Source: an uncultured Poribacteria bacterium
Lineage (GTDB): Bacteria > Poribacteria > WGA-4E > WGA-3G
Length of the DNA stretch: 64,000 nt
NCBI GenBank assembly: GCA_951828515.1
Contig: OX639992.1
Coordinates: 3,574,217 to 3,638,216, forward strand
Reading direction: 5' to 3'
The notes below the pieces were generated by a model. The model had not been told where the DNA came from, searched no databases, and saw nothing but the letters and a program-made list of their open reading frames with translations. Both the position numbers and the translations under genes were made by a program. This document shows positions 31,049 through 39,048 of this stretch, piece after piece (positions within the stretch are counted from its first letter, which is position 1; the number at the start of each line of letters is the position of its first letter).

Positions 31049-31792
31049 ATGAAAAATAAACTGCTCTACTTTAAGAACCTTGGACAGGCTTATCGGATAC
31101 CTACCTATAATGGAATGAAGAGGTTTTTGCTTGGGGGTTTCTTTAGCCCAAGATTCCCTAAATTAAAATTAAAAATTTTAGTGGTGCTTTGCTTGGCACT
31201 CATCCCACTGAGTTGCTCGAAGGTCCCAGAGGTCCCAGATTTTCTCAAAGATACTTTCCAGCCAGAGATGATTGTTCCCGTGTTCGACCCAGATGCTCAT
31301 ATCATGCCACAGACGGGTACTATTGGTTACGTCAAAAACGGTGTAAAAGCAATGGCGGTACCACTAAACGATGTGAAAGCGGTTGATGCGTTCGGTATTT
31401 TTATCTATAATGGAACCGACCATTGGATCTCCTTCAAAAAAAAGGATTGCCAGATGCTTGATGGCACGGGAAGTGTTACGAAGCCAATCGATAAATCGCA
31501 GGAATCTTTCTACCTAAAAAAGAACTTCAGACCGAAACTGCCCCCCGAATTCGGTGCGGAAGTATTCCGATGGGATAAGGCTATTAGAATACAAGGCGAT
31601 CCAGCAGTACTCCCCAGAGCAGATATTGAGAAAACAACCGTGATGCCCGGACAACACGCGAGGTTCTTCCTATATTTCCGTAAACGAAGCATTAAATATA
31701 GCAGTTTGCGAATCATTGTGCCGAGAGTCACCAGTGATTTCAATGAGCAACAAACAACATTCGTTTTCAAATTTAAGGTGCAACGCGGCTAA
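31049..31792 (+). CDS. Putative lipoprotein of unknown function
   Basis: I do not recognise the family. The 247 residues begin behind CAGGAGACAAAA with about 42 residues of basic, non-hydrophobic sequence. A hydrophobic helix (KILVVLCLALIPL) and a cysteine in LSCSK (Cys56) follow, suggesting a signal peptide with a lipobox-like end. The stretch encoding residues about 22-38 (AAGAGGTTTTTGCTTGGGGG) is a piece of the dispersed repeat core, so the long n-region probably grew by repeat insertion; a start at the internal ATG (MKRFLLGG) is an alternative. The mature part is rich in strands and has no recognised motif. The next gene overlaps its 3' end. Confidence 0.65.
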   Translation: MKNKLLYFKNLGQAYRIPTYNGMKRFLLGGFFSPRFPKLKLKILVVLCLALIPLSCSKVPEVPDFLKDTFQPEMIVPVFDPDAHIMPQTGTIGYVKNGVKAMAVPLNDVKAVDAFGIFIYNGTDHWISFKKKDCQMLDGTGSVTKPIDKSQESFYLKKNFRPKLPPEFGAEVFRWDKAIRIQGDPAVLPRADIEKTTVMPGQHARFFLYFRKRSIKYSSLRIIVPRVTSDFNEQQTTFVFKFKVQRG

Positions 31793-32888
31793 ACGCGCGT
31801 GCACCAAGTCGGAATTCCGAGAAAAAGTTGCGAAGTGTACTAAAGTTGGGAAGTTTCAAAGTGTACGAAAGTTTCAACGCCTCACTTTACGGACTTTACG
31901 GACTTTAGAACATTTTACAGACTACCTTTGCCTTCTCCTCCTTGTGCTCTGTTTGAGTTGCACCCTACCCGAAGCCGAAGTTGTGCAGCCGGTTGAAATC
32001 CTTTTCTCGAACCGTGAACGGGAGGCACCGCCTATATTCGGTATTCGTTACATCGAAACGCTCGGTAGGACCGGGCACGGAGCAGGGGAATTTCGGACCC
32101 CCTTAGGACTCGCCATAGATGAAGCGGACAGAATCTACGTTGCCGATGCGGGTAACAATCGGGTACAAGTGGTTGATAATGCTGGAAATTTTATCTTAGA
32201 ATTCGGAAGTCGTGGATGGCGGACAGGGGAGTTCGATCACCCCACAGATATAGCACTGAGTTTTCAAAGGAGATACCGGCTCTATGTAGCAGATACCGGG
32301 AACAATCGGGTGCAATACTGCAATTTCGTTGATCGGATTTTTTATCCACTCAGTGAGAGTGTGGAGGACATACTGCTTGACCGTCCCAAAGGCATCGGTA
32401 TCGGACGGAATGGTGAGGTTTATGTCGTCGATACAGGCAATCACCGCTGGGTTGAATTCAATGTCACTGGTGTTCCCGTCGTAGCACGAGGAAGTTTCGG
32501 GAATGGCAGCGAACAATTTTGGGATCCGACGGATCTGGGTGTTGATGCCCACGGAAATGTTTACATCGTTGACACTGGTAATCATCTTATAAAAAAATAC
32601 GACTTCAGTGGCAACCCTATTAACATGTGGGGCGGCGAAGGCGACGCACTTGGGCAACTACGGGAACCGAAGTGTATCGCTTTAGATGAATGGAATTATC
32701 TTTATGTAACAGACAGCGGCAACCGGCGTATTCAAGTCTTTGCACCTGATGGTAGAAGTATCACAGAATTCAGCGCCCCGACACTTCAGGAACCAGTGGG
32801 CATTGCAGTCTCAAAAACCGGACGGGTCTTTGTCAGTGATGCCGAAGCGAATGACATAAAGGTGTTCCAAGTTTTTCGTAAAAAATAG
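31743..32888 (+). CDS. NHL-repeat propeller lipoprotein
   Basis: The C-terminal 290 residues are six NHL repeats (for example DEADRIYVADAGNNRVQVVD, GEVYVVDTGNHRWVEFN, GNVYIVDTGNHLIKKYD), a full propeller. A hydrophobic segment (LCLLLLVLCLSC) ends in a possible lipidation cysteine. The N-terminus is uncertain: the frame is open from 31716, I use ATG 31743, and both overlap the preceding gene. Between the start and the hydrophobic segment lie about 50 residues (KVAKCTKVGKFQSV...RTLRTL) coded by TTTACGGACTTTACGGACTT-type repeats. Propellers of this class bind ligands or peptidoglycan-associated partners; no catalysis is evident. Confidence 0.7.
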   Translation: MSNKQHSFSNLRCNAAKRACTKSEFREKVAKCTKVGKFQSVRKFQRLTLRTLRTLEHFTDYLCLLLLVLCLSCTLPEAEVVQPVEILFSNREREAPPIFGIRYIETLGRTGHGAGEFRTPLGLAIDEADRIYVADAGNNRVQVVDNAGNFILEFGSRGWRTGEFDHPTDIALSFQRRYRLYVADTGNNRVQYCNFVDRIFYPLSESVEDILLDRPKGIGIGRNGEVYVVDTGNHRWVEFNVTGVPVVARGSFGNGSEQFWDPTDLGVDAHGNVYIVDTGNHLIKKYDFSGNPINMWGGEGDALGQLREPKCIALDEWNYLYVTDSGNRRIQVFAPDGRSITEFSAPTLQEPVGIAVSKTGRVFVSDAEANDIKVFQVFRKK

Positions 32889-32914
32889 CCGTCGCAGTCA
32901 GGAAGAGCGTTCCG

Positions 32915-35900
32915 ATGCACATCAGACATCTCTTGCTGAAAGCCGAAAGCCGACAGCTGATAACTATTCTTGTTTCCTTCTGTTTGTGTGTATTACCATG
33001 TTCCGGTAGTCCAGCCCAAAATCCCCCTAATAACGAAACTGAAATCCTTGAACTTCCTACCTTTTCTGTCCTCCAGAAAATGGAGTCCGTTGAATTGGAA
33101 GCAGGAGCGCAAGAATTCACGGTGAAGTATCCACCGATTCTGCCGCACAGCGAACGGATAACAGGACCGGATGGAAAGGTACTCGTGCGGGGTGTCGATT
33201 ATCAGATCGATTTCTATTTGGGTAAAATCACTGTAGCGGCAGGTCTTCTGCCTGCCCATGCCGAACTACCTACAGGCGAACCGTCCAAACTTAAAGTAAT
33301 CTACCGGACATTGCCATTCGCGATTAAACAAGTCTATAAACGCGATCTTTACGGAACGGAAGTCAGCGATCAGCAATCAGCAGTCAGCAATCAGCAAGAG
33401 CGATTGCCTCGCAGTGAGAGTTCACCAGAAAACCTCTTTACTGAAGGTTCCCGACAGCCGACAACTGACAGCCAATTAGAAGTGTCCGGCAGTCAGACCT
33501 TCGGTATCTCGGTGGGCAGTGGACGCGGTGTGACGCAGAATCAAGAACTCCGCGTCAATGTAGAGGGAAAAGTCTCTGAAAAAATCAGTGTCCTCGCCCT
33601 GCTATCCGATCAGGATTTGCCTATCCAACCCGAAGGAACGACCGAAAATATCCAAGACATCGACCAGAAATTGATTCGTATAACGCATCCGAACATGAGG
33701 GGGACTTTAGGGGATTTTGAAGGGTCGCTGGGTCCATCGGAGTTTATTTTCTTCCCGCGCGCATTAGAGGGTGTACAAGTTGAAGGCGATTTTAAGTGGA
33801 TGGACTTTCATTTCATTCCGAGTGCCATTCCGAAAGGACAGTCTACGAGTTTAGTCCTTCGCGGTGAGGAAGGACGCAGCGAATACCGACTCACGGTTGA
33901 TGGACAATTCGTCATTGTGAAAGCGGGCAGTGAAATCGTTTGGCTAAATGGTGAGAGGATGCGGCGCGGCGAAAACAACGATTACATCATTCGCGAATAT
34001 GGGGACCCAATTGTCGAGTTCAACAGTAAACACCTCATAACGAGCAACGATGTGATTCGAATCGACTTTGAGTACATCCCGGAAGAACGGGCGTACCAAC
34101 AGAATCTTTACGGACTCAGTAGTGTTTTCACATTGCCGGGCGAGCGTTTAACGTTTGGCGCGTCCTATGCCGTTGAAGCAGATCTGAATCAACCCGAGCA
34201 GTCTCTCATCCAGCTCGATGACACCGACCTGGAGGCACTTCGCCAAAATATACTTGATCCGGAAGAAGATGGTTCGCCTCTCACAGCACCACAAAAGCAC
34301 ACTGTGTGGGGACTGGAGAGTCGTCTAAACGTTACGGAGCAAGCGTGGATTCAAGGCGAACTCGCCTATAGTAATCTTGATAAAAATACCTACTCCACTG
34401 GTGATCGGAAAGAGGTGAGTCAGGCGTGGAAACTGATAGGGTATGCCGATTGGGACTTCGCAACATGGACGGATCAACTGCGTCCTAAACTGACAACAAA
34501 TCTCGATATACGGTCAATGGATGCCGACTTTGTGCCCGTCGGTGCCTCAAGCGGCAACCGTTCCCGCTCCCGCTATGAAACACAATACGCCAAAGAAGGC
34601 TTTGATGACGCGTTCCTGCTGGACACTGCCGGTAGATCGCGAACGCCCCAAGATGAGAGAACTATGGATTTCGACATCCGACTGATTCCAATAGATTGGT
34701 TAGAGGTTGACGCAGGAGTGGGTAGGAGTGAAGAGAGGGAGCCAGATAATCGTCAGTTATCAGTTAACAGCGGTCAGTTAAAAGGAGATCTGGTTCAATC
34801 AGATCCCTCTTTAACCGACAACCGACAACTGACAACTAATAACTATTCAACCATCCGCAACAATTTAAACTGGGGTATCAACTTCAATAGGCGTTCAGGC
34901 AGTGGATGGGTAAGCCCAACCTTCACACCTGTAGGAGGGAACTCCGATTCCCGACTGCCTATAATTGGACAAGAGAAGAATCCGGTAGGAGGGAACTCCG
35001 ATTCCCGACAAAGCACATCTACAGGAGCACAATTACTGAAGAGGTTACCGAATCTTCGTTGGGACGACTACCGTAGCAGTTCACGAATGGAAGGAGCAGA
35101 TTCAGCAAGGGCACAGTCGCTACAAAAGTCACGTCAAGAAGGTAATCTGGCGTATCCTCTCGGTCCGTTCAGAATTTTGGGAACACTGGGACGAGTGGAA
35201 TCGAACGAGGCGCGTAATGCTACGCTTAACCGAAAGCGGAACCGCGCAACCGGACGTATTGACCTCGCTGATTTCAAGTGGGCATCCTTGAACACCAGTT
35301 ATGAGCTTGAGGAGGCTTTTGCGAAAGAACCGTTACTTACTGTTGATGACGAGCCTATCGGTTTATCGGATTGGCAGCGGAATACCACAGCGCGGACTTG
35401 GAAGATAGGCATTCTTTCACAACAACAATCCTTTCTCAACGGCGCGGTGAGTCTGACAGCAAACATTGCGCGCCGGATGTTGAAAGCACACACCGATCTT
35501 GGGGCAGATACAACGACACAACTTGCCGATGTCAACCTTCAACTCACACCACTCAGTCGGGCAATTGATATAGAAATCGCCTATGAATTAGATAAAAAAC
35601 TGACGAGTCAACGCCGAGAAATATACACCGACATTCATCCACACACCGGCGTTCTAATTCAACCCGGTGAAGGATACTACGTGAAATTGGACGACCTGCA
35701 CTATGTAGAGGATCCCGAGGAAGGTACCTATATCAAAATTTATCAAAATGTCGGAGATAAACCCACAACAGCAGTAGATGCAGAATTTCGCGTGCGTTTT
35801 CAACCTCGTCAGTTTTTCGCACGGCGTGCCAGAGCCAGACAACAACAGCATCGTGAATCAATGCTAAAACGTGACAGTTTACGTCCGAATAGCCGTCAGC

Positions 35901-36817
35901 AAGAGGGTATTGTGGTAGACAAAACGTCTACAACTGCCACACAATCCACCGACAGTCGACGGTCTCCGACAACTGACAGCCAATTAGAATGGTTTCTAAA
36001 TGCCCTCAGAGGTCAAACACGGTTATGGTTGACCGAGGAACAGGAGGTAGAAGATGCGGTGTCTCTCTATCTGCTCCAAAGTCTACAAGGCTCGGAAACG
36101 CTTTTTGGACGTTTGAATCAACACCACAGGCTCGAGTTCTCGCCATCGCCAGCGTTCAGTTTCGAGTTCAACCTTCGTGCTGGAGAGACGCTCAACCGCC
36201 GGATTAATAACCAAGAACGCCACAGACGGCACCGGACGTGGGATGTCGGTCTTTCTGTGAACCCAGCGCAACGTATATCTGTTGGTGTGAACTGGGAACA
36301 ACGCCGAGAAACTGAGAAATACAGTCAATTCCAATTTGAGGAGCTCTCACAGGAAACTGAGCCTATGACCAACAGGGGAGAACTTCCATCAACGCCTATC
36401 TCAGATCTGCACCAATTTGAACAGTCGACTGAATTGAGCCTCCGATATGAACTCAGCAGCTCCGTGCGATGGAGCGGGGTTGGAGGATATAAACGGACAA
36501 TTGACAAGGAGCAACTCGACGAAGAACCAGAAGCCAAAACGCGGACCTTCTCTTATGAAAATCGCATCACGTATAGTCTCATCGGTAAGGGACGCATTGA
36601 CATCAACTATAAACTCGGCTACGGCGAAAGTCAGGGCGGTATCCCCTTTGCGCAATACACGTTCTATGAAGGCATCAGTCACGAAGTCCGCACAACCGCA
36701 GATTACAGATTACGAAAGTTCACCGATCTCCTGTTTCGACTCAATTACCGCCTGCTCTCCACAAAGCAACGGAAACCCGAACACCGCTTAGAGATGACGG
36801 TCAGTGCTGAACTCTAA
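32915..36817 (+). CDS. Large exported, SprA-like beta-strand protein with repeat-derived inserts
   Basis: The 1300-residue protein has a signal peptide (ITILVSFCLCVLPCSG) whose preceding n-region (KAESRQL) is itself repeat-coded. Segments such as KAGSEIVWLNGERMRRGENN and GPDGKVLVRGVDYQIDFYLGKI resemble the strand-turn modules of SprA-like outer-membrane translocon proteins. Long runs of alternating aromatic and polar residues to the end (...LRKFTDLLFRLNYRLLSTKQ) suggest a large outer-membrane beta-barrel. That assignment is inference. At least four places (residues about 149-188, 610-645, 673-699 and 992-1023) are in-frame copies of dispersed DNA repeats, all in hydrophilic linkers. It follows the NHL lipoprotein by 26 bases and is probably cotranscribed. 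Confidence 0.7.
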   Translation: MHIRHLLLKAESRQLITILVSFCLCVLPCSGSPAQNPPNNETEILELPTFSVLQKMESVELEAGAQEFTVKYPPILPHSERITGPDGKVLVRGVDYQIDFYLGKITVAAGLLPAHAELPTGEPSKLKVIYRTLPFAIKQVYKRDLYGTEVSDQQSAVSNQQERLPRSESSPENLFTEGSRQPTTDSQLEVSGSQTFGISVGSGRGVTQNQELRVNVEGKVSEKISVLALLSDQDLPIQPEGTTENIQDIDQKLIRITHPNMRGTLGDFEGSLGPSEFIFFPRALEGVQVEGDFKWMDFHFIPSAIPKGQSTSLVLRGEEGRSEYRLTVDGQFVIVKAGSEIVWLNGERMRRGENNDYIIREYGDPIVEFNSKHLITSNDVIRIDFEYIPEERAYQQNLYGLSSVFTLPGERLTFGASYAVEADLNQPEQSLIQLDDTDLEALRQNILDPEEDGSPLTAPQKHTVWGLESRLNVTEQAWIQGELAYSNLDKNTYSTGDRKEVSQAWKLIGYADWDFATWTDQLRPKLTTNLDIRSMDADFVPVGASSGNRSRSRYETQYAKEGFDDAFLLDTAGRSRTPQDERTMDFDIRLIPIDWLEVDAGVGRSEEREPDNRQLSVNSGQLKGDLVQSDPSLTDNRQLTTNNYSTIRNNLNWGINFNRRSGSGWVSPTFTPVGGNSDSRLPIIGQEKNPVGGNSDSRQSTSTGAQLLKRLPNLRWDDYRSSSRMEGADSARAQSLQKSRQEGNLAYPLGPFRILGTLGRVESNEARNATLNRKRNRATGRIDLADFKWASLNTSYELEEAFAKEPLLTVDDEPIGLSDWQRNTTARTWKIGILSQQQSFLNGAVSLTANIARRMLKAHTDLGADTTTQLADVNLQLTPLSRAIDIEIAYELDKKLTSQRREIYTDIHPHTGVLIQPGEGYYVKLDDLHYVEDPEEGTYIKIYQNVGDKPTTAVDAEFRVRFQPRQFFARRARARQQQHRESMLKRDSLRPNSRQQEGIVVDKTSTTATQSTDSRRSPTTDSQLEWFLNALRGQTRLWLTEEQEVEDAVSLYLLQSLQGSETLFGRLNQHHRLEFSPSPAFSFEFNLRAGETLNRRINNQERHRRHRTWDVGLSVNPAQRISVGVNWEQRRETEKYSQFQFEELSQETEPMTNRGELPSTPISDLHQFEQSTELSLRYELSSSVRWSGVGGYKRTIDKEQLDEEPEAKTRTFSYENRITYSLIGKGRIDINYKLGYGESQGGIPFAQYTFYEGISHEVRTTADYRLRKFTDLLFRLNYRLLSTKQRKPEHRLEMTVSAEL
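33360..33478 (+). repeat. In-frame dispersed repeat inside the 1300-residue gene (1)
   Basis: GTCAGCGATCAGCAATCAGC and CAGTCAGCAATCAGCAAG, then CCTCTTTACTGAAGGTTCCC and CCGACAACTGACAGCC, are typical intergenic words here translated as VSDQQSAVSNQQ...RQPTTDSQLE. Confidence 0.85.
34745..34850 (+). repeat. In-frame dispersed repeat inside the 1300-residue gene (2)
   Basis: GATAATCGTCAGTTATCAG...GGTCAGTTAAAAGG and ACCGACAACCGACAACTGAC form the paired arms of the inverted-repeat element, translated as DNRQLSVNSGQLKG...LTDNRQLTTNN. Confidence 0.85.
34931..35009 (+). repeat. Two in-frame GTAGGAGGGAACTCC modules inside the gene (3)
   Basis: Copies at 34931-34955 and 34985-35009 match the module of the intergenic array at 7561 and are translated as VGGNSDSR each time. 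Confidence 0.9.
35888..35985 (+). repeat. In-frame dispersed repeat inside the 1300-residue gene (4)
   Basis: AATAGCCGTCAGCAAGAGG and CTCCGACAACTGACAGCC are translated as NSRQQEG...SPTTDSQLE. The end (ACTGACAGCCAATTAGAA) is identical to the end of copy 1. Confidence 0.8.
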
Positions 36818-36843
36818 TATCATCCGATGAGCCAGAAATGAAC

Positions 36844-38688
36844 TTATTGCCTCTGCTGCATTTGCGTCATCATTGCCATCATTTGTATAAGCTGCTTGAA
36901 GTCACCAAGGTCAATGAAAAGTTTCGCATCAATACTATTGCCCCGTCTTTTGGCGGAAAGACCGATGCTATAGTTCTCTGGTAGACTCATGAATATCCCC
37001 GCAACCAATTGGAGTGCTGCCGCATTGTCTGGGTTTATCCTTCCTAACATCGGCAAAGAGTTTTTAGCCGCGATAGCTGGGGACATTGCACAGAAAATGT
37101 TGGTGTCAGCTCCTAATTTTTCAACGAGTTTCTGATAACTCGGATGCTCAGAAAATCTCGTCTCGTTTCCCGCTTTCCTATCAAGTGCTATTTGAATTGA
37201 TTCTGGACCTGTACCCGTTGCGAAAAGGAGCCGCCCCTCGGTAAAGGCATAATACCAGTGCCATTTGGTGGGCAGTAAACCAGAGACTTCTTCTGGCAAT
37301 TCCTTTGGCAGTGCCACTTTGAGGTCGGGAAAAATGTAACTTTTAATCTCAACTCGGTTGTACATTATCGACTTACCCGCATGAACGTCTTGAGTCTTGA
37401 GGTGTTCCAGAAATACCTCATCCATATAGACCTTGGCAGCCTGTTCATCTTTCAATTCATAGATGAACAGATAAGCCGGTAAATGCGTATCCTCAAAACC
37501 GTAAGAAACACTCCATCGATCTGCAAGAGATTCATGAAAATCTTTCACCTGTTTGAGGAGCGAATCCTGCTGTGCTTGTTGTTCTGGCGTTACCTTGGGA
37601 AAAGTATCTAACCAGAATCTGCTCAGCTCAACCAGCAACTGTGGGCAACCTTGAACGGCACCATTCATAGCTGCACGATTCGGGAGTTCATTGAGAAAAG
37701 TTAAGTCACCAGACCTTTCTTCCAAAACTTTCAGAAATTCGCTATCACTTCTGAATTTCACGGACGGTTTGATCTGTACACTGGTTCCCTCTACCTCAAG
37801 CCAGACGTTTATTGATCGTAATTGCTCAATGCCCCCTATTTCCTCTCCGGGTATTTCTTCAAGGAAGGATGCAATTGACTTGGATATCGGATCTCCATCT
37901 TGGAGAGCATTTACTATTGATGCTAATTCTTCTTCAGGTAACCCATCGAAGGTAGCAATAATAGCTTCAACATCAACGCAAACTCCTACCTGATCGTCAC
38001 CTCCCAAAATATCTGTAAGAAAAGTAACGTAATTTGGGTTCTGCATGATACCCTGACCCTCCCGGTTATAGGTATCAATAACGTTCTCACAAACCCCCAT
38101 AGGCATTGAAAAAACGAAGATATTCTCCAAAATAGCGAAACTCTGGTTACCTTCCGTAGTATTCCAATAGGTTACGCCTTTATATTCTGTGGGAGTGCCG
38201 CCCTCGGCTTTAATCATCTGTTTCATTGCCGAAGGATCCCTTAGATGCCCGAATGCAAAAAGATGCAGCGGCTGCAAACTGGCAATGCAGACCGCGAAAT
38301 CTTGGTTCAAATCCAATCCGGTTTCTTCAAAATCGGCTAAACTTTCAAACTCGTCTCCGAAAATAGCCTTCAAAATCTGCATAGATACATCGGGGACCTC
38401 GGTTTGAGGGGAAAGTTCAGTTGCTATTATATTAATTCTGTTATCCAATTCCAACAGACTCGGGCAGTAGATAACACTCAATGCTTTTTCAGGAATTAGG
38501 CGTAGAACACTATCGACTGGAACAGCAACTGGTGCCCTTTCGGATTGTTGAGAAAGTGTATCTACCTGTCCTGGTTCGGATACCTTAGATGAATCTGGCA
38601 CGGCTTCTATCACATTGAAGGTGGTGAATAGAAAGATTATCAGAAATATCGACACGGTGAAGTATGCGGGTAAACATCTCTTTGACAT
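36844..38688 (-). CDS. Secreted DUF3352-like protein
   Basis: The 614-residue protein has a signal peptide (MSKRCLPAYFTVSIFLIIFLF) and a long alpha/beta body resembling DUF3352: LIPEKALSVIYCPSLLELD near the start, FAFGHLRDPSAMKQMI, and LLFATGTGPESIQIALDRKAG near residue 490. Function of that family is unknown. The chosen ATG has AAGGAG at good distance. About 113 bases upstream is a GCAACC/CGTCAT promoter like those of the SelN-type genes, so I place it in the same regulon. It converges with the gene at 32915. Confidence 0.65.
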   Translation of the reverse strand: MSKRCLPAYFTVSIFLIIFLFTTFNVIEAVPDSSKVSEPGQVDTLSQQSERAPVAVPVDSVLRLIPEKALSVIYCPSLLELDNRINIIATELSPQTEVPDVSMQILKAIFGDEFESLADFEETGLDLNQDFAVCIASLQPLHLFAFGHLRDPSAMKQMIKAEGGTPTEYKGVTYWNTTEGNQSFAILENIFVFSMPMGVCENVIDTYNREGQGIMQNPNYVTFLTDILGGDDQVGVCVDVEAIIATFDGLPEEELASIVNALQDGDPISKSIASFLEEIPGEEIGGIEQLRSINVWLEVEGTSVQIKPSVKFRSDSEFLKVLEERSGDLTFLNELPNRAAMNGAVQGCPQLLVELSRFWLDTFPKVTPEQQAQQDSLLKQVKDFHESLADRWSVSYGFEDTHLPAYLFIYELKDEQAAKVYMDEVFLEHLKTQDVHAGKSIMYNRVEIKSYIFPDLKVALPKELPEEVSGLLPTKWHWYYAFTEGRLLFATGTGPESIQIALDRKAGNETRFSEHPSYQKLVEKLGADTNIFCAMSPAIAAKNSLPMLGRINPDNAAALQLVAGIFMSLPENYSIGLSAKRRGNSIDAKLFIDLGDFKQLIQMMAMMTQMQQRQ

Positions 38689-38800
38689 TGTTTTCTCCTT
38701 AGTAGTGCGGCACTTGTAGCACCATATCCTCGTTTTTGGCTCACTTGCCGCATTTGTCCGATAAATTCTATCGTTTGTCAATGAATACTTTAATTGTTAA

Positions 38801-38828
38801 ATGACGCAATTTGCAAGTGAAAGGTTGC
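38801..38828 (-). promoter_or_regulatory. ECF-type promoter of the DUF3352-like gene
   Basis: On the minus strand GCAACC (38828-38823), a 16-base spacer and CGTCAT (38806-38801). It matches both hexamers of the five promoters between 42573 and 50767 but with a spacer one base shorter. The rest of the 360-base gap between the two genes shows no other feature. Confidence 0.7.
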
Positions 38829-39048
38829 ATAAGTCCAAAAAGATCGCAAATCGGGTTTCTTCATAGATTTCTTGCGATTCAAAGTGTGCAAATGAATTTG
38901 CTGGCTGTATATTGGAAAGTTAAAACGTGGGACGTGTCGGAGGGTTTACCTTTTGCTAAATTGGCAGAGAGAAAAACAGCAGGACGAAAAGACGACTGGC
39001 TCAATAGAGGTTGTGGCGGTTCACTGTGAATCTGTGTACTACATTATC

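Noticed and set aside
38811-39029. Open frame between the DUF3352-like gene and the sigma gene
   Set aside because: It has no start signals or recognisable sequence, and it overlaps the promoter of the DUF3352-like gene.
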